Shown here one piece after another: positions 29,901 through 44,128 of a stretch of DNA of 44,128 nucleotides; the stretch's first letter is position 1; every line of letters begins with the position of its first letter. Source of the DNA: Pseudomonas sp. N40(2020) (GTDB lineage: Bacteria; Pseudomonadota; Gammaproteobacteria; Pseudomonadales; Pseudomonadaceae); assembly GCF_014472415.1 (NCBI RefSeq), contig NZ_JACSZV010000049.1:1-44128 (forward strand). Direction: 5' to 3'. The translations under genes and the position numbers were made by a program. The notes under the pieces are model-generated. The model ran no database searches, was not told where the DNA came from, and saw only the letters and a program-made list of their open reading frames with translations.

Positions 29901-30040
29901 TTGGCGATGCGCTCGCTGGCACTGGCCAGTTGCGCGTAAGTCAGCTGCACCGATTGATCGATGACCGCCAACGCCTGTGGATCTCGCTGCACCTGCGCGG
30001 TAAAGCGTGCGAGCAACGTCATCTGATGGGTAGCGCTCAT
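20900..30040 (-). CDS. hybrid NRPS/PKS, A-PCP-C-A-PCP-KS-KR-ACP-TE (line 2)
   Basis: A 3046-residue megasynthase. Order, with key residues: A1 (YTSGTTG at 154), PCP1 (Ser549), C (HHxxxDG from 733), A2 (FTSGSTG at 1201), PCP2 (Ser1597), KS (Cys1809 in AACGSS, plus EAHGTGT and IGHLGAA histidines), KR (GGSGGIG from 2459, Ser2581, Tyr2594), ACP (Ser2732 in GADSL), TE (Ser2872 in GWSFGA, His in TDHYG). My manual ten-residue codes are DAFFLGVTFK for A1 (Ile-type) and DVQLVAHVVK for A2 (Pro-type). No acyltransferase follows KS; a linker of post-AT type joins KS to KR, so malonyl must be loaded in trans. The KR has Ser at 2598 where Asn is usual. It begins directly with an A domain and no docking segment, so it can start its own chain. 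Expected product: Ile-Pro extended by one reduced C2 unit. ATG 30040 is chosen because AGGAGG sits 7 bases upstream; ATG 30043 is an alternative. Either start overlaps the NRPS-B stop. Confidence 0.93.
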   Translation of the reverse strand: MSATHQMTLLARFTAQVQRDPQALAVIDQSVQLTYAQLASASERIAKGLHARGVQPGESLALCMPRSWQWLATILGALKLGAVVVPLDRASPLKRRDVMCADAACVGLITLGEEQLWALSSPLWQTSAEALLDQPDHPPQVLTEEFAEVMFLFYTSGTTGTPKAVEVGERGLLRLAHSEGYIEIRPADRFACLSNPAFDACSFELWAPLLNGGCCVMIADEDALDARRLAEVLEQTRVDNLFMTVSLFNSLIAEWPACFSSLRQVLIGGEQISAVAVRAWYRANPESACRIFNVYGPTECTTFAVCWPIPRDFVGDLVPIGRALPDTGLQVLDDRQRPVAAGEVGELYLSGSGVARGYRNRPEETARQFVRLPEIDGGAQVHYRTGDRVRRNAKGLLEYLGRVDRQVKIRGFRIEPAEVEQRILEHPGVAQVYVCTRRNAAEDHQLLAFIVPRGELDYHAFESHLRAQLAPYMRPHQLFLLERLPLTANGKIDRDNLLAQALSPWHPAATTQDGSVSPALEWLLSQARSLLGQPTLSAQDDWLSSGGDSLKAMRLRSAIRSRWQREIAVGTLLNESFAVLAEQLTAELTRDSIYPPAPSISTARRLPATAEQRRLWLLQQRSPTSTAYSVPLILHLAPGVEVAALAEAVERLVIRHPGLRTAFVSGAEGLDQLIAEQGPVCRTFAVGHFSEHNWRAFAELVFGTPFDLSTPNLFQAWLLPFADGSCRLLLNLHHIIVDGWSVNLLFDDLIQFYADSVQGRESPEPPARLTALEFGQWQRQLSVDPYYRDQRRALAELHRRQEEPSPALLPMRAVSPHARLYREPLGDVRSAALERFCTQQRLTRFEVLFSVFAWSLYALTGVARPRIASPVANRPLAEFEDTVGMFANTVLIPTAVDQSSPLGEQLRKQAATVREVLALQDVALADLVEDLRLSSSTALFDFMFVLENTDYAALADSGLRAKLEFSEELHAKCPLTLLMVGAGSQLECWWEYQCSYFDAEQIIAVNALFRRGLDLLLESPAATLDDLLDPYRSGLPAASEGPISEQAFNTLADWFEHQAHSTPDAIALVQGQQRLAYGELNALADALAASLIERHPLPLGNTPLQVVLFLEASVEHIVALLALAKLNLTAVPLDPAYPVAIQRQVLAQAQPHCLLFSAATEARLDDLNAGRFALHRVDLHADVRPFERPRHGGERPLYTLFTSGSTGTPKGVQVSERTLCNLLQWQRNEGQLPAKAVTLQFSMLSFDVSFQEIFSTLCGGGCYHLITPGWRQDAEALLGYLVEARIERLFLPYVALQHLAQTAVAGGIYPGALREVVTAGEQLLCTDALRNWFSGMPQALLFNHYGPTETHVVSALRLPAVARDWPLRAPIGQAVGNARLLLVDEHDRPVPNGCSGYLLVAGPMVARCYLADPALNAARFVELADGEGGSRLFYRTGDLARADALGCLHYLGRDDQQVKLSGHRLELGQIEAALMQVPQVVNAVVAVQAEPPRLTAWLQLDGEPATCAQLDRQVARQLPAHVRIDEYRRIDVWPRTPSGKIDRKALPEMGEALERRNAPPPGVPLSALERQLSELFQEVIGRDIEPEQTFFEAGATSLGLMRLHVRYNQALSHQVAMADLFEHVTVRRLAAHLSKAPMAVVERVRQVDAGHQPMAIIGMSVNVAGAQNLSEFWTMVQGNALGIERFSASEGLVGARSQLAGMLDFDPEYFGISRQEARLMDPQQRHLLMACVQALQHAAIVPSAQGPRIGLIASCGETTYFQQMLRETADGDLPDGFQMALHHDKDFLATKAAYHLDLNGPALSVQAACGSSLIAVHLASSMLQQGDSDVMLAAGVLIDPTLTDGYRHRSQHIFSADGLCRPFSDDASGTIGASGYGVVVLKPLARARADGDRIYALVEGSALNNDGRAKMSYTAPSVAGQSAVIREALSRAGLTGADIGYIEAHGTGTLLGDPIEVAALTQAFGEAPAESCALASVKSQIGHLGAAAGVVGLIRASLAVFHGVVPPNLGFGRINPQIDLEHSPFYIPTSSRPWPQGRRCLAGVSSFGIGGTNAHVIVGAAPLAPDVSEETLPLLLISAHSRGELLRDIATIKDYLLAYPDRHAALLRYLQSGRKQLRWRFAMLCQPGDDIPLQCASIKEVSASGVQLNAADHAVPELLAAWYEGASIQWSRRSAPPPWDLPPSSFDLQTYRFQPSVVAETVAPPLPTLERQPLADWFHQRQWVRTRRLGAMAAGATREVAILCSHDAPGAALLESLSAVYRRVVQVRAGNGFKRLGTDRFELDPLDAEALSRLLGEVAEASFVELDWLHALPLSVAGAVDEQSLDRSQWACLDTVSALMQAWGQTARTPSLRLWLMSWQACPVNDEIRRPELAALAGITEVVPQEYPVRCHWLDWPSPHLDAQAGELAALLSDPASLPRRMAIRNGYLWQPRLLPQPLPTSATSSNLLPEEGTFLVLGGSGGIGRTLSEHLLQAPGRRVVLLSRQGELPASLAAYASRIDCIQADIADLARWPQILDQLAKRYGRISGVIHAAGVGAGSLIRHRDAGQMAQAMAAKTCGMLAVEALIERLTPGFVLYCSSMSALFGGAGHLDYAAASAVLDGFVHYRPDSASACLRLGINWDIWRDIGMATTSNSADVAHQEHLTVGLSAEEGCRVFDLAMATQLPQLLVSTTGIDISRRFYPVRHGVAGAPSEAPQGVDLRARLGECLCKWLGIADLDDDHSLYDLGADSLTLLDLIDELQAATGEVFQLSQFSHKVSLNEVLGLVEASAVEVPCVTQPSWSDAVRIDQWHAGAGREWLYLIHPVGGDVQAYRELVSALPADLGVCVIADPALRVPGLPNISVAERAQLYLQAIKAHIPEGCAWRLAGWSFGAWVAQSLCHQAQVAGFRQPLLYLIDPPAPDAGAELAGIDEQVIEQVFEREFAQRWPNVEGQAMSEERQAYLQRLTVCCRNNMNSMADFQPPMLAATAVRMFIAGQPNPYGLGKAWSMDDLHRRWQALLPQLLSWQLLDTDHYGIVAGRWARLLAEVIGLATLQSHSTGERHE

Positions 30041-33000
30041 CATTTCGCCTCCTGCGAATCGCAACGTTGCAGTTCCTGCCTGATGATCTGCGACACCCGA
30101 TAGATTTCTGCACTTTCGAGCATGTCCCAGTGGCCGCCGCTGACCAGTTTCGCCAGATAGCCGCTACCAGCGCGGCGGCGCCAAAATCCGCGCAGCTCAT
30201 GCAATTGAGGGCGGCTGAAATCTTCCCGCGCCTGAATCAGCACGACACGCCCGGCGCTTGGCGCGCACTCATAGGCGGCCATGGCCAAGCGGTTATGGTT
30301 GTAAAGATGGAAATAGCGTTCGACTTGCGCGTCTTCGATGCCGGGATACATGCCGTTGAAGCGCACCAGTTTGTCGCGGAACTCGGCCATGTCCACCGTA
30401 CCGATCTGCTCGCGAAAACCCGGATCGTCGCTGCCCTGAGTATCGAGCAACACCACGCTCACCTGACGATGCCCGGCAGCCGTCAACAGCCGCGCCATTT
30501 CGTAGGCCACCAGGCCACCGAACGAGAGCCCGGTGAGCACCAGCGGCTGATTGACCAGCGGTTCGATCAGGCGCAGATACGCCTCGGCCATCGCTTCGAC
30601 CGTCGGCTCGGTGCTCTCTCCCGGATTCAGCCCCGGCGATTGCACACCGTAGACGCCGGCGTCATCCGGCAGCACTTTGGCCAGGGACAGGTAACAGAAC
30701 GCCGTACCGCCCGCCGGGTGAATGCACACCACATTGCTCCGGCCGGCGCCCCGGCGAAATTCGATCAGATTGCTTTGCGCGGCGGCCGGGTTGGCCCCGA
30801 TCCGCAGCCAGCCGCCCAACGCTTCGATGGTCGGGTAGCTGAGCACCACGCGCACCGGTACTTCCACCGCAAACATCTGGCTGATTTCATGGGCCATCTT
30901 GATCGCGGCGATGGACGTGCCGCCGACGTTGAAAAAGTTGTCGCGAATGCCGATCTGCGGCGCCAGCAACAGGCTTTTCCAGATCTGGTACAACGCCAGT
31001 TCGATGTGATCGCGCGGGCTGCTCAGGTTGACCTGTCGATCGGCCAGGTCCTGATCCGCCAGTGCCGTCAACGCTGCGCGATCCACCTTGCCATTGGCGG
31101 TCAGCGGCAAGCTGTCGAGCCACAGATAGCTGCCGGGGACAACCGCTCTGGGCAGCGTCGCCGCCAGATGCGCATGCACCGCCGTCTCGTCCGGTTGCGC
31201 GGCGACCACGCAGCAAGCCACCAGCCGCTGATCCTGCGCCGTCTCGCCGACCATCAGCACCACAGCGCTGCGGATACCTGCAAACGCTTCGAGCCGAGCC
31301 TCGATCTCGCCAAGTTCCAGGCGAACGCCGCGCAACTTGACTTGAAAGTCGTTGCGGCCAAGGAATTCGAGTTGTCCGTCCGCGCGATAACGCGCCAGAT
31401 CACCACTGCGGTAGAGCCGATCACCCGCCACGAACGGACTGTCGATAAAGCGCTCGGCACTGAGTTGTTCCAGCCCCAAATAACCCCGAGCGACGCCGAC
31501 ACCGCCGATGTGCAAGTGCCCGGTAACGCCCACAGGCACCGGCGCATAGCGTTCATCGAGCACGTAAAAACGGTTGTTGGCGATGGGCCGGCCGATTGGC
31601 AGTTTCAGCGCCGGCACGTCGGCGCCGGGCTGCAACGTCCAGATGCTGTTGATCACCGTGGTTTCGGTGGGGCCATAGACGTTGTGCAGGCGCACATGCG
31701 GCAGGCGCTCCTGGAAACGCCGGGCCAGGGCTGGCGGCAACTCACCGCCACCGCTGAATACATCGGTGAGCGAAGCACACAGACTGACCTCTTCGACCTC
31801 CAGAAACAGCTCAAGCATTGCCGGCACAAACACCAGTGCCGTGACCTGCTGTTCGCGGGTTTCCCGGGCCAGATACGCCGGCTCGTAATGGCCGCCGGGC
31901 CGCGCTATCACCAGACGCCCGCCGGTTGCCAGCGGCCAGAATGTCTCCCAGGCCGAGGCGTCGAAACCGAACGGGATCTTGTGCAGCATCGCCCCTGCTT
32001 CGCCGCAGACCTGCAAACACCACAGCAGCAGATTGCTCAGGCCACGGTGGGCAACCATCGCGCCTTTGGGCAAACCGGTGGTGCCCGAGGTGTAGATCAC
32101 GTAGGCCAGATGATCAGGCGTGACGCCGACACTGTGCGGATCGAGATTGTCCGCCGACAACTGCGCCCAACTCGCGGCGTCGTCCTTGAGGTCCAGCACC
32201 GGCGCTTCCCAGGTTGAACCTTGCAGGGCTTGACGCAAAATTCCGTGCGCCGAACCGAGGGTCAGCAGCACCGCCGGCGTACTGTCACCGAGCATATGAC
32301 TCAGGCGCCCCAGCGGATAATCCGGGTCCAGCGGCACATAAGCGCCACCGGCCTTGAGCACCGCCAGCAATGCCACGGGCAACGCCAGCGAGCGCTCGAT
32401 GCACACCGCCACGCGCACATCCGGGCCGACACCCAGGCTGAGCAAATGCCGCGCCAGGCGGTTGGCCTGGGCATTCAGTTCGGCGTAACTCAGCGACTCG
32501 CCTTCGAACACCACCGCGCAAGCCTGCGGGTTGCGCGCGACTTGTGTTTCGACCAGACGATGAACGCAGTCGACCGCTTGCGTCAGCGGAGCCGCGTGAT
32601 TGAAGTCGAGCAGAATCTGCTGACGCTCGGCTTCGGCCAATAACGGCAGCGCACCGATCGGTTGCTTGGCGTCCGTTGCGATCTGTTCGAGCAGATGCCG
32701 GTAATGTCCGCTCAGGCGTTCGATGGTCGCGACGTCGTACAGGTCGGTGTTGTATTCCACCAACAAGTCCAGACGCCCTTCGCGCTCGCCCCATTCAAAC
32801 GCCAGATCGAACTTGGCCGTGGCACTGCTGGTGCTGTACGGCGCCAGTGCCAGCCCGGGCATTTGCACGGCGCTGCCGGGGGTGTTCTGCAGCACCAGCA
32901 TCACCTGAAACAGTGGCGAATGACCGGTATCACGCTGTGGGTTGACCGCCTCAACCACGCGGTCGAACGGCACGTCCTGATGGGCGTGGACGTCGAGCAT

Positions 33001-34148
33001 CTGGCCGCGCACCTCGCGCAGCAGTTCGGCGAAGGTCTGCTGCGGGTTAAGGCGTTGACGCAGCACCAGCGTATTGACGAAGTGACCGATCAGCGGCTCG
33101 ATTTCCGCACGGTTGCGGTTGGCGAATGGCGTGCCGATGCACAAATCCTGCTGGCCGCTGTGGCGCCACAGCAACACGGCCAACGCACCCAGCAGCACGT
33201 TGAACAGCGTGCCCTGCGTCTGCCGGGCCAGCGCCGTGAGTTCGCGCAGCGTGCCGCCATCGACGGACGAGCTGAAAGTCGCCCCGACATAACGCTGCAC
33301 CAACGGTCGCGGCCGGTCGGCGGGCAAGGTCGACAGCGCCGGCGCATCGGCCAGGGCGCGGCGCCAGTAGTCGAGTTGATCGTCCAGCATCGCTCCGCCC
33401 ACGCGCTGTTGCTGCCAGCAGGCGTAGTCGGCGTATTGCACCGGCAGCGGCGCCAGACTCGACGCCTCGCCACGCTGATAATCGCCATACAACACGGCGA
33501 CCTCATGCAGGATCACGCCCATCGACCAACCGTCCGCGATGATGTGATGCACGCTGTAAAGCCACAGGTATTCGTCGTCGGCCAGGCGCAGCAACGACGC
33601 GCGCAGCAACGGCCCGCGGGCCAGATCGAACGGCGCACGGGCCTCCTGCTCGACGGCGCGGCTGACCTGCTGCTCACGCTCGCTGGCAGGCACCTGGCGC
33701 AGATCTTTCACCAGCAACGACTGCGCCAGTGGCGGATGCACCACTTGGCGCGGCTCGCCTTCCACGCGGCAGAAAGTGGTGCGCAGGATTTCGTGGCGAC
33801 TGACCAGTTCATTCAGCGCGCGCTCCAGCAGCGCAACGTCCAGATGCCCCTTGAGCGTCACTGCGCTCGGCACGTTGTAGAACGGATTACCGGGTTCCAG
33901 TTGATCGAGAAACCACAGTTGCCGCTGTGAAAACGACAACGGCCAGGCTGTTTGCTCGCCGCCACGACGGGGAATCGCCGCGCTGTCCTGGCCACCGAGC
34001 AAGGCAATCAGTTCCTGCTTGTGTTGCTTGAGCGCCTGGGTCAGCTCTTCGGTGAGAAAACCCCGGGGCGCCTTGCAGCGCAGTTTGTCGCCATCCACAT
34101 CGAGCACCACGCCATGACGAGCGAACAGCGCCAGCAATTGATCGGCAT

Positions 34149-34152
<4 letters not shown>
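30040..34152 (-). CDS. NRPS, TubC docking-C-A-PCP-TE (line 1, release module)
   Basis: A 1370-residue, one-module synthetase with a release domain. Residues 1-52 are a TubC_N-type docking domain (MNADQLLALFARHGVVLDVD..., LTQALKQHKQELIALL). A condensation domain follows (HHIIADG from residue 202), then A (YTSGTTG at 687), PCP (Ser1080 in GGTSI) and a type I thioesterase (Ser1210 in GLSFGG, His in SGGHWD). My manual pocket code is DAWVFGVVIK, which I cannot assign; it looks hydrophobic. The docking domain should receive the thiazole-bearing chain from NRPS-A, add one residue and release it. The start overlaps the NRPS-A stop as ATGA with GGAGG upstream, and the stop overlaps the next gene in the same way, so the three synthetases are translationally coupled. 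No epimerase is present. Confidence 0.93.
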
Positions 34153-43241
<9,089 letters not shown>

Positions 43242-43805
43242 CGGAGGCTACCGTCCATGACTACTTTATTTTTGTGATCAGACGGCGACAGTACGTCCCC
43301 GTCAGTCAGGCCCCGGCCTCAAGTGCCGGTTCGGTGATTCGAATTCAGGGAGATGGCGCGGCGCGTGCGTGCAGAGCTAAGTCCGACGCGGGCACACACA
43401 TGAAATCCGGGGGAGATGAGCAGGCGAAAAAAACCGCAACGCGGTCAGCACAAACAGCTGGAGAATTGACTGGCGCACTGGCGAGATCGTTCGCCTTGGC
43501 CATAACATCGTCGATTGCAAACCGCGTGACCAATTGAAACCTCGCCTTCCATTTGAGGGTCAACGACGAGGAACAACCTGTGCGGGGATAACAGCGCCAG
43601 GGTGGTCCCGATCGGCTGCGATTACCGGGTCTGTGGACACGCGGCAATCTTCTGGCGCCGGGCTTATGACCCGAAACGCCGTCGGATAATAACCCTGTTT
43701 TTTACTGGCGAGGCAAACAAAATGTAGGAAATTTGCGAAATAAGTATCGGACGCTTCCTGCGCCATCGCGCTTTTGAATGCTCTCCGAACTTTCCTGCGG
43801 GCAAA
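43242..43805 (-). other. NRPS operon leader, no supported gene
   Basis: This gap of about 560 bases lies between the 5S terminator and the first NRPS gene. Open frames here on both strands are short and not protein-like. On the minus strand a terminator (43427-43445) lies about 190 bases before the NRPS start. Closer to the start, an AT-rich stretch (ATAAAGTAGT on the minus strand, around 43260-43270) and a GC-rich imperfect palindrome near 43300-43325 could belong to the promoter region. I cannot name a -35/-10 pair or a regulator site with confidence. The promoter for the whole 23-kb operon must lie here if the operon is not read from the rRNA operon. Confidence 0.5.
43427..43445 (-). terminator. 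intrinsic terminator in the NRPS leader
   Basis: On the minus strand ACCGC-GTT-GCGGT is followed by seven T (AAAAAAA on the plus strand at 43427-43433). The stem is short but perfect and the T-run is strong. It would stop read-through from the rRNA operon, or end a short RNA made from the leader, before the NRPS gene. Confidence 0.65.
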
Positions 43806-43838
43806 ACAAAACCCCAACTGCTTTCGCAATTGGGGTTT
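43803..43838 (-). terminator. rRNA operon terminator after 5S
   Basis: Just after the 5S gene on the minus strand: AAACCCCAATTGC, a GAAA tetraloop, and GCAGTTGGGGTTT with one T-G wobble, followed by TTTGTTTT. This is a textbook strong Rho-independent terminator closing the rRNA operon. Confidence 0.92.
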
Positions 43839-43849
43839 CGGAATTTAAT

Positions 43850-43965
43850 CTTGACGATGACCTACTCTCACATGGGGAAACCCCACACTACCATCGGCGA
43901 TGCATCGTTTCACTGCTGAGTTCGGGATGGGATCAGGTGGTTCCAATGCTCTATGGTCGTCAAGA
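43850..43965 (-). rRNA. rrf: 5S ribosomal RNA
   Basis: About 116 nt on the minus strand. It carries the universal 5S segments GAACCACCTGATCCCATCCC, GAACTCAGCAGTGAAACG and GATGGTAGTGTGGGG, and the ends pair (CTTGACGA with TCGTCAAG) to form helix I. The exact ends are set by that pairing and may be off by a base or two. It is the last gene of an rRNA operon whose 23S gene lies to the right of the window. Confidence 0.96.
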
Positions 43966-44115
43966 AATTCGGGTACTGAGTCGCGGCCGGCTGGCCTCGC
44001 CTCAGCAAATTGGGTATGTGACAGCTGTCGGTGTTTTGTGAACATCGAACTTTCGGTTCGTTTCGTCTTCACACACCGCAACTTGGCCTTTCGACGCAAA
44101 TTGCTTGGGTGTTAT
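43966..44115 (-). other. 23S-5S intergenic transcribed spacer
   Basis: This is the spacer of about 150 bases between the 3-prime end of 23S rRNA and 5S rRNA, with sequence typical of Pseudomonas (ACACCCAAGCAATTTGCG near its 23S side). A small hairpin, CGAAC with GTTCG, lies at about 44047-44061. It is removed during rRNA processing. No tRNA gene is present in it. Confidence 0.8.
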
Positions 44116-44128
44116 ATGGTCAAGCCTC
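44116..44128 (-). rRNA. rrl: 3-prime end of 23S rRNA (partial)
   Basis: The last 13 bases read GAGGCTTGACCAT on the minus strand, matching the GAGGCTTAACC end of bacterial 23S rRNA. The rest of the gene lies beyond the window. The exact 3-prime end is approximate. Confidence 0.65.

Noticed and set aside
30067..32217. A 716-codon open frame antisense to NRPS-B
   Set aside because: Low-complexity Arg/Gln/His composition and full overlap with the A, PCP and TE domains of NRPS-B show it is a shadow frame.
43345..43829. Short minus-strand frames between 5S and the first NRPS gene
   Set aside because: No ribosome sites, one frame crosses the terminator at 43427-43445, and compositions are not protein-like.

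Overview
The window looks like chromosomal DNA of a fluorescent-group Pseudomonas. The evidence is GC-rich coding, REP-like inverted repeats of the Pseudomonas type (around 9517, 17228 and 19728), a 5S rRNA and 23S-5S spacer of Pseudomonas type at the right edge, and several gene types common in that genus (OsmC-YcaO fusion, TspO, TonB receptors, CHASE4-PAS-GGDEF-EAL). No insertion sequence, prophage, CRISPR array or tRNA gene was seen. This assignment rests on recognition, not on a database search.

Left part (1-19770) holds ordinary single genes and short operons: a small DUF2798 membrane protein divergent from a LysR regulator; a secreted alpha/beta hydrolase; a YghU-type glutathione S-transferase; a TonB siderophore receptor; a soluble GAF histidine kinase; a small lipoprotein and a periplasmic protein; a hot-dog thioesterase; the OsmC-YcaO fusion; a large c-di-GMP enzyme with intact GGDEF and EAL motifs; a second TonB receptor; a tspO-esterase pair; and a GNAT acetyltransferase.

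Right part (19776-43241) is one minus-strand operon of about 23.5 kb for a hybrid nonribosomal peptide/polyketide. The genes overlap or nearly touch, in the transcribed order NRPS-A (3030 aa), NRPS-B (1370 aa), NRPS/PKS-C (3046 aa), MbtH-like protein, Fe(II)/2-oxoglutarate dioxygenase. By domain order it reads as two assembly lines. Line 1 (NRPS-A plus NRPS-B) is A-PCP-C-A-PCP-Cy-A-PCP-Ox, then docking-C-A-PCP-TE. Its pocket codes suggest Arg, a proline-like residue, Cys made into a thiazole, and one unassigned residue. Line 2 (protein C) starts with its own A domain: A-PCP-C-A-PCP-KS-KR-ACP-TE, with codes for Ile and Pro. It has no acyltransferase, and each line has its own thioesterase. Ile + Pro + one reduced C2 unit + a TauD-type dioxygenase is the recipe expected for a detoxinine-like unit (the core of the actinobacterial detoxins and rimosamides). 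The most interesting proposal here is therefore a Pseudomonas detoxin-like molecule carrying an Arg/Pro-like/thiazole peptide. That proposal is inference.

The NRPS operon starts about 600 bases downstream of a ribosomal RNA operon on the same strand. The 5S gene ends in a strong terminator, and a second intrinsic terminator lies about 190 bases before the first NRPS start codon. No regulator, exporter, acyltransferase or phosphopantetheinyl transferase gene for the pathway lies in the window.
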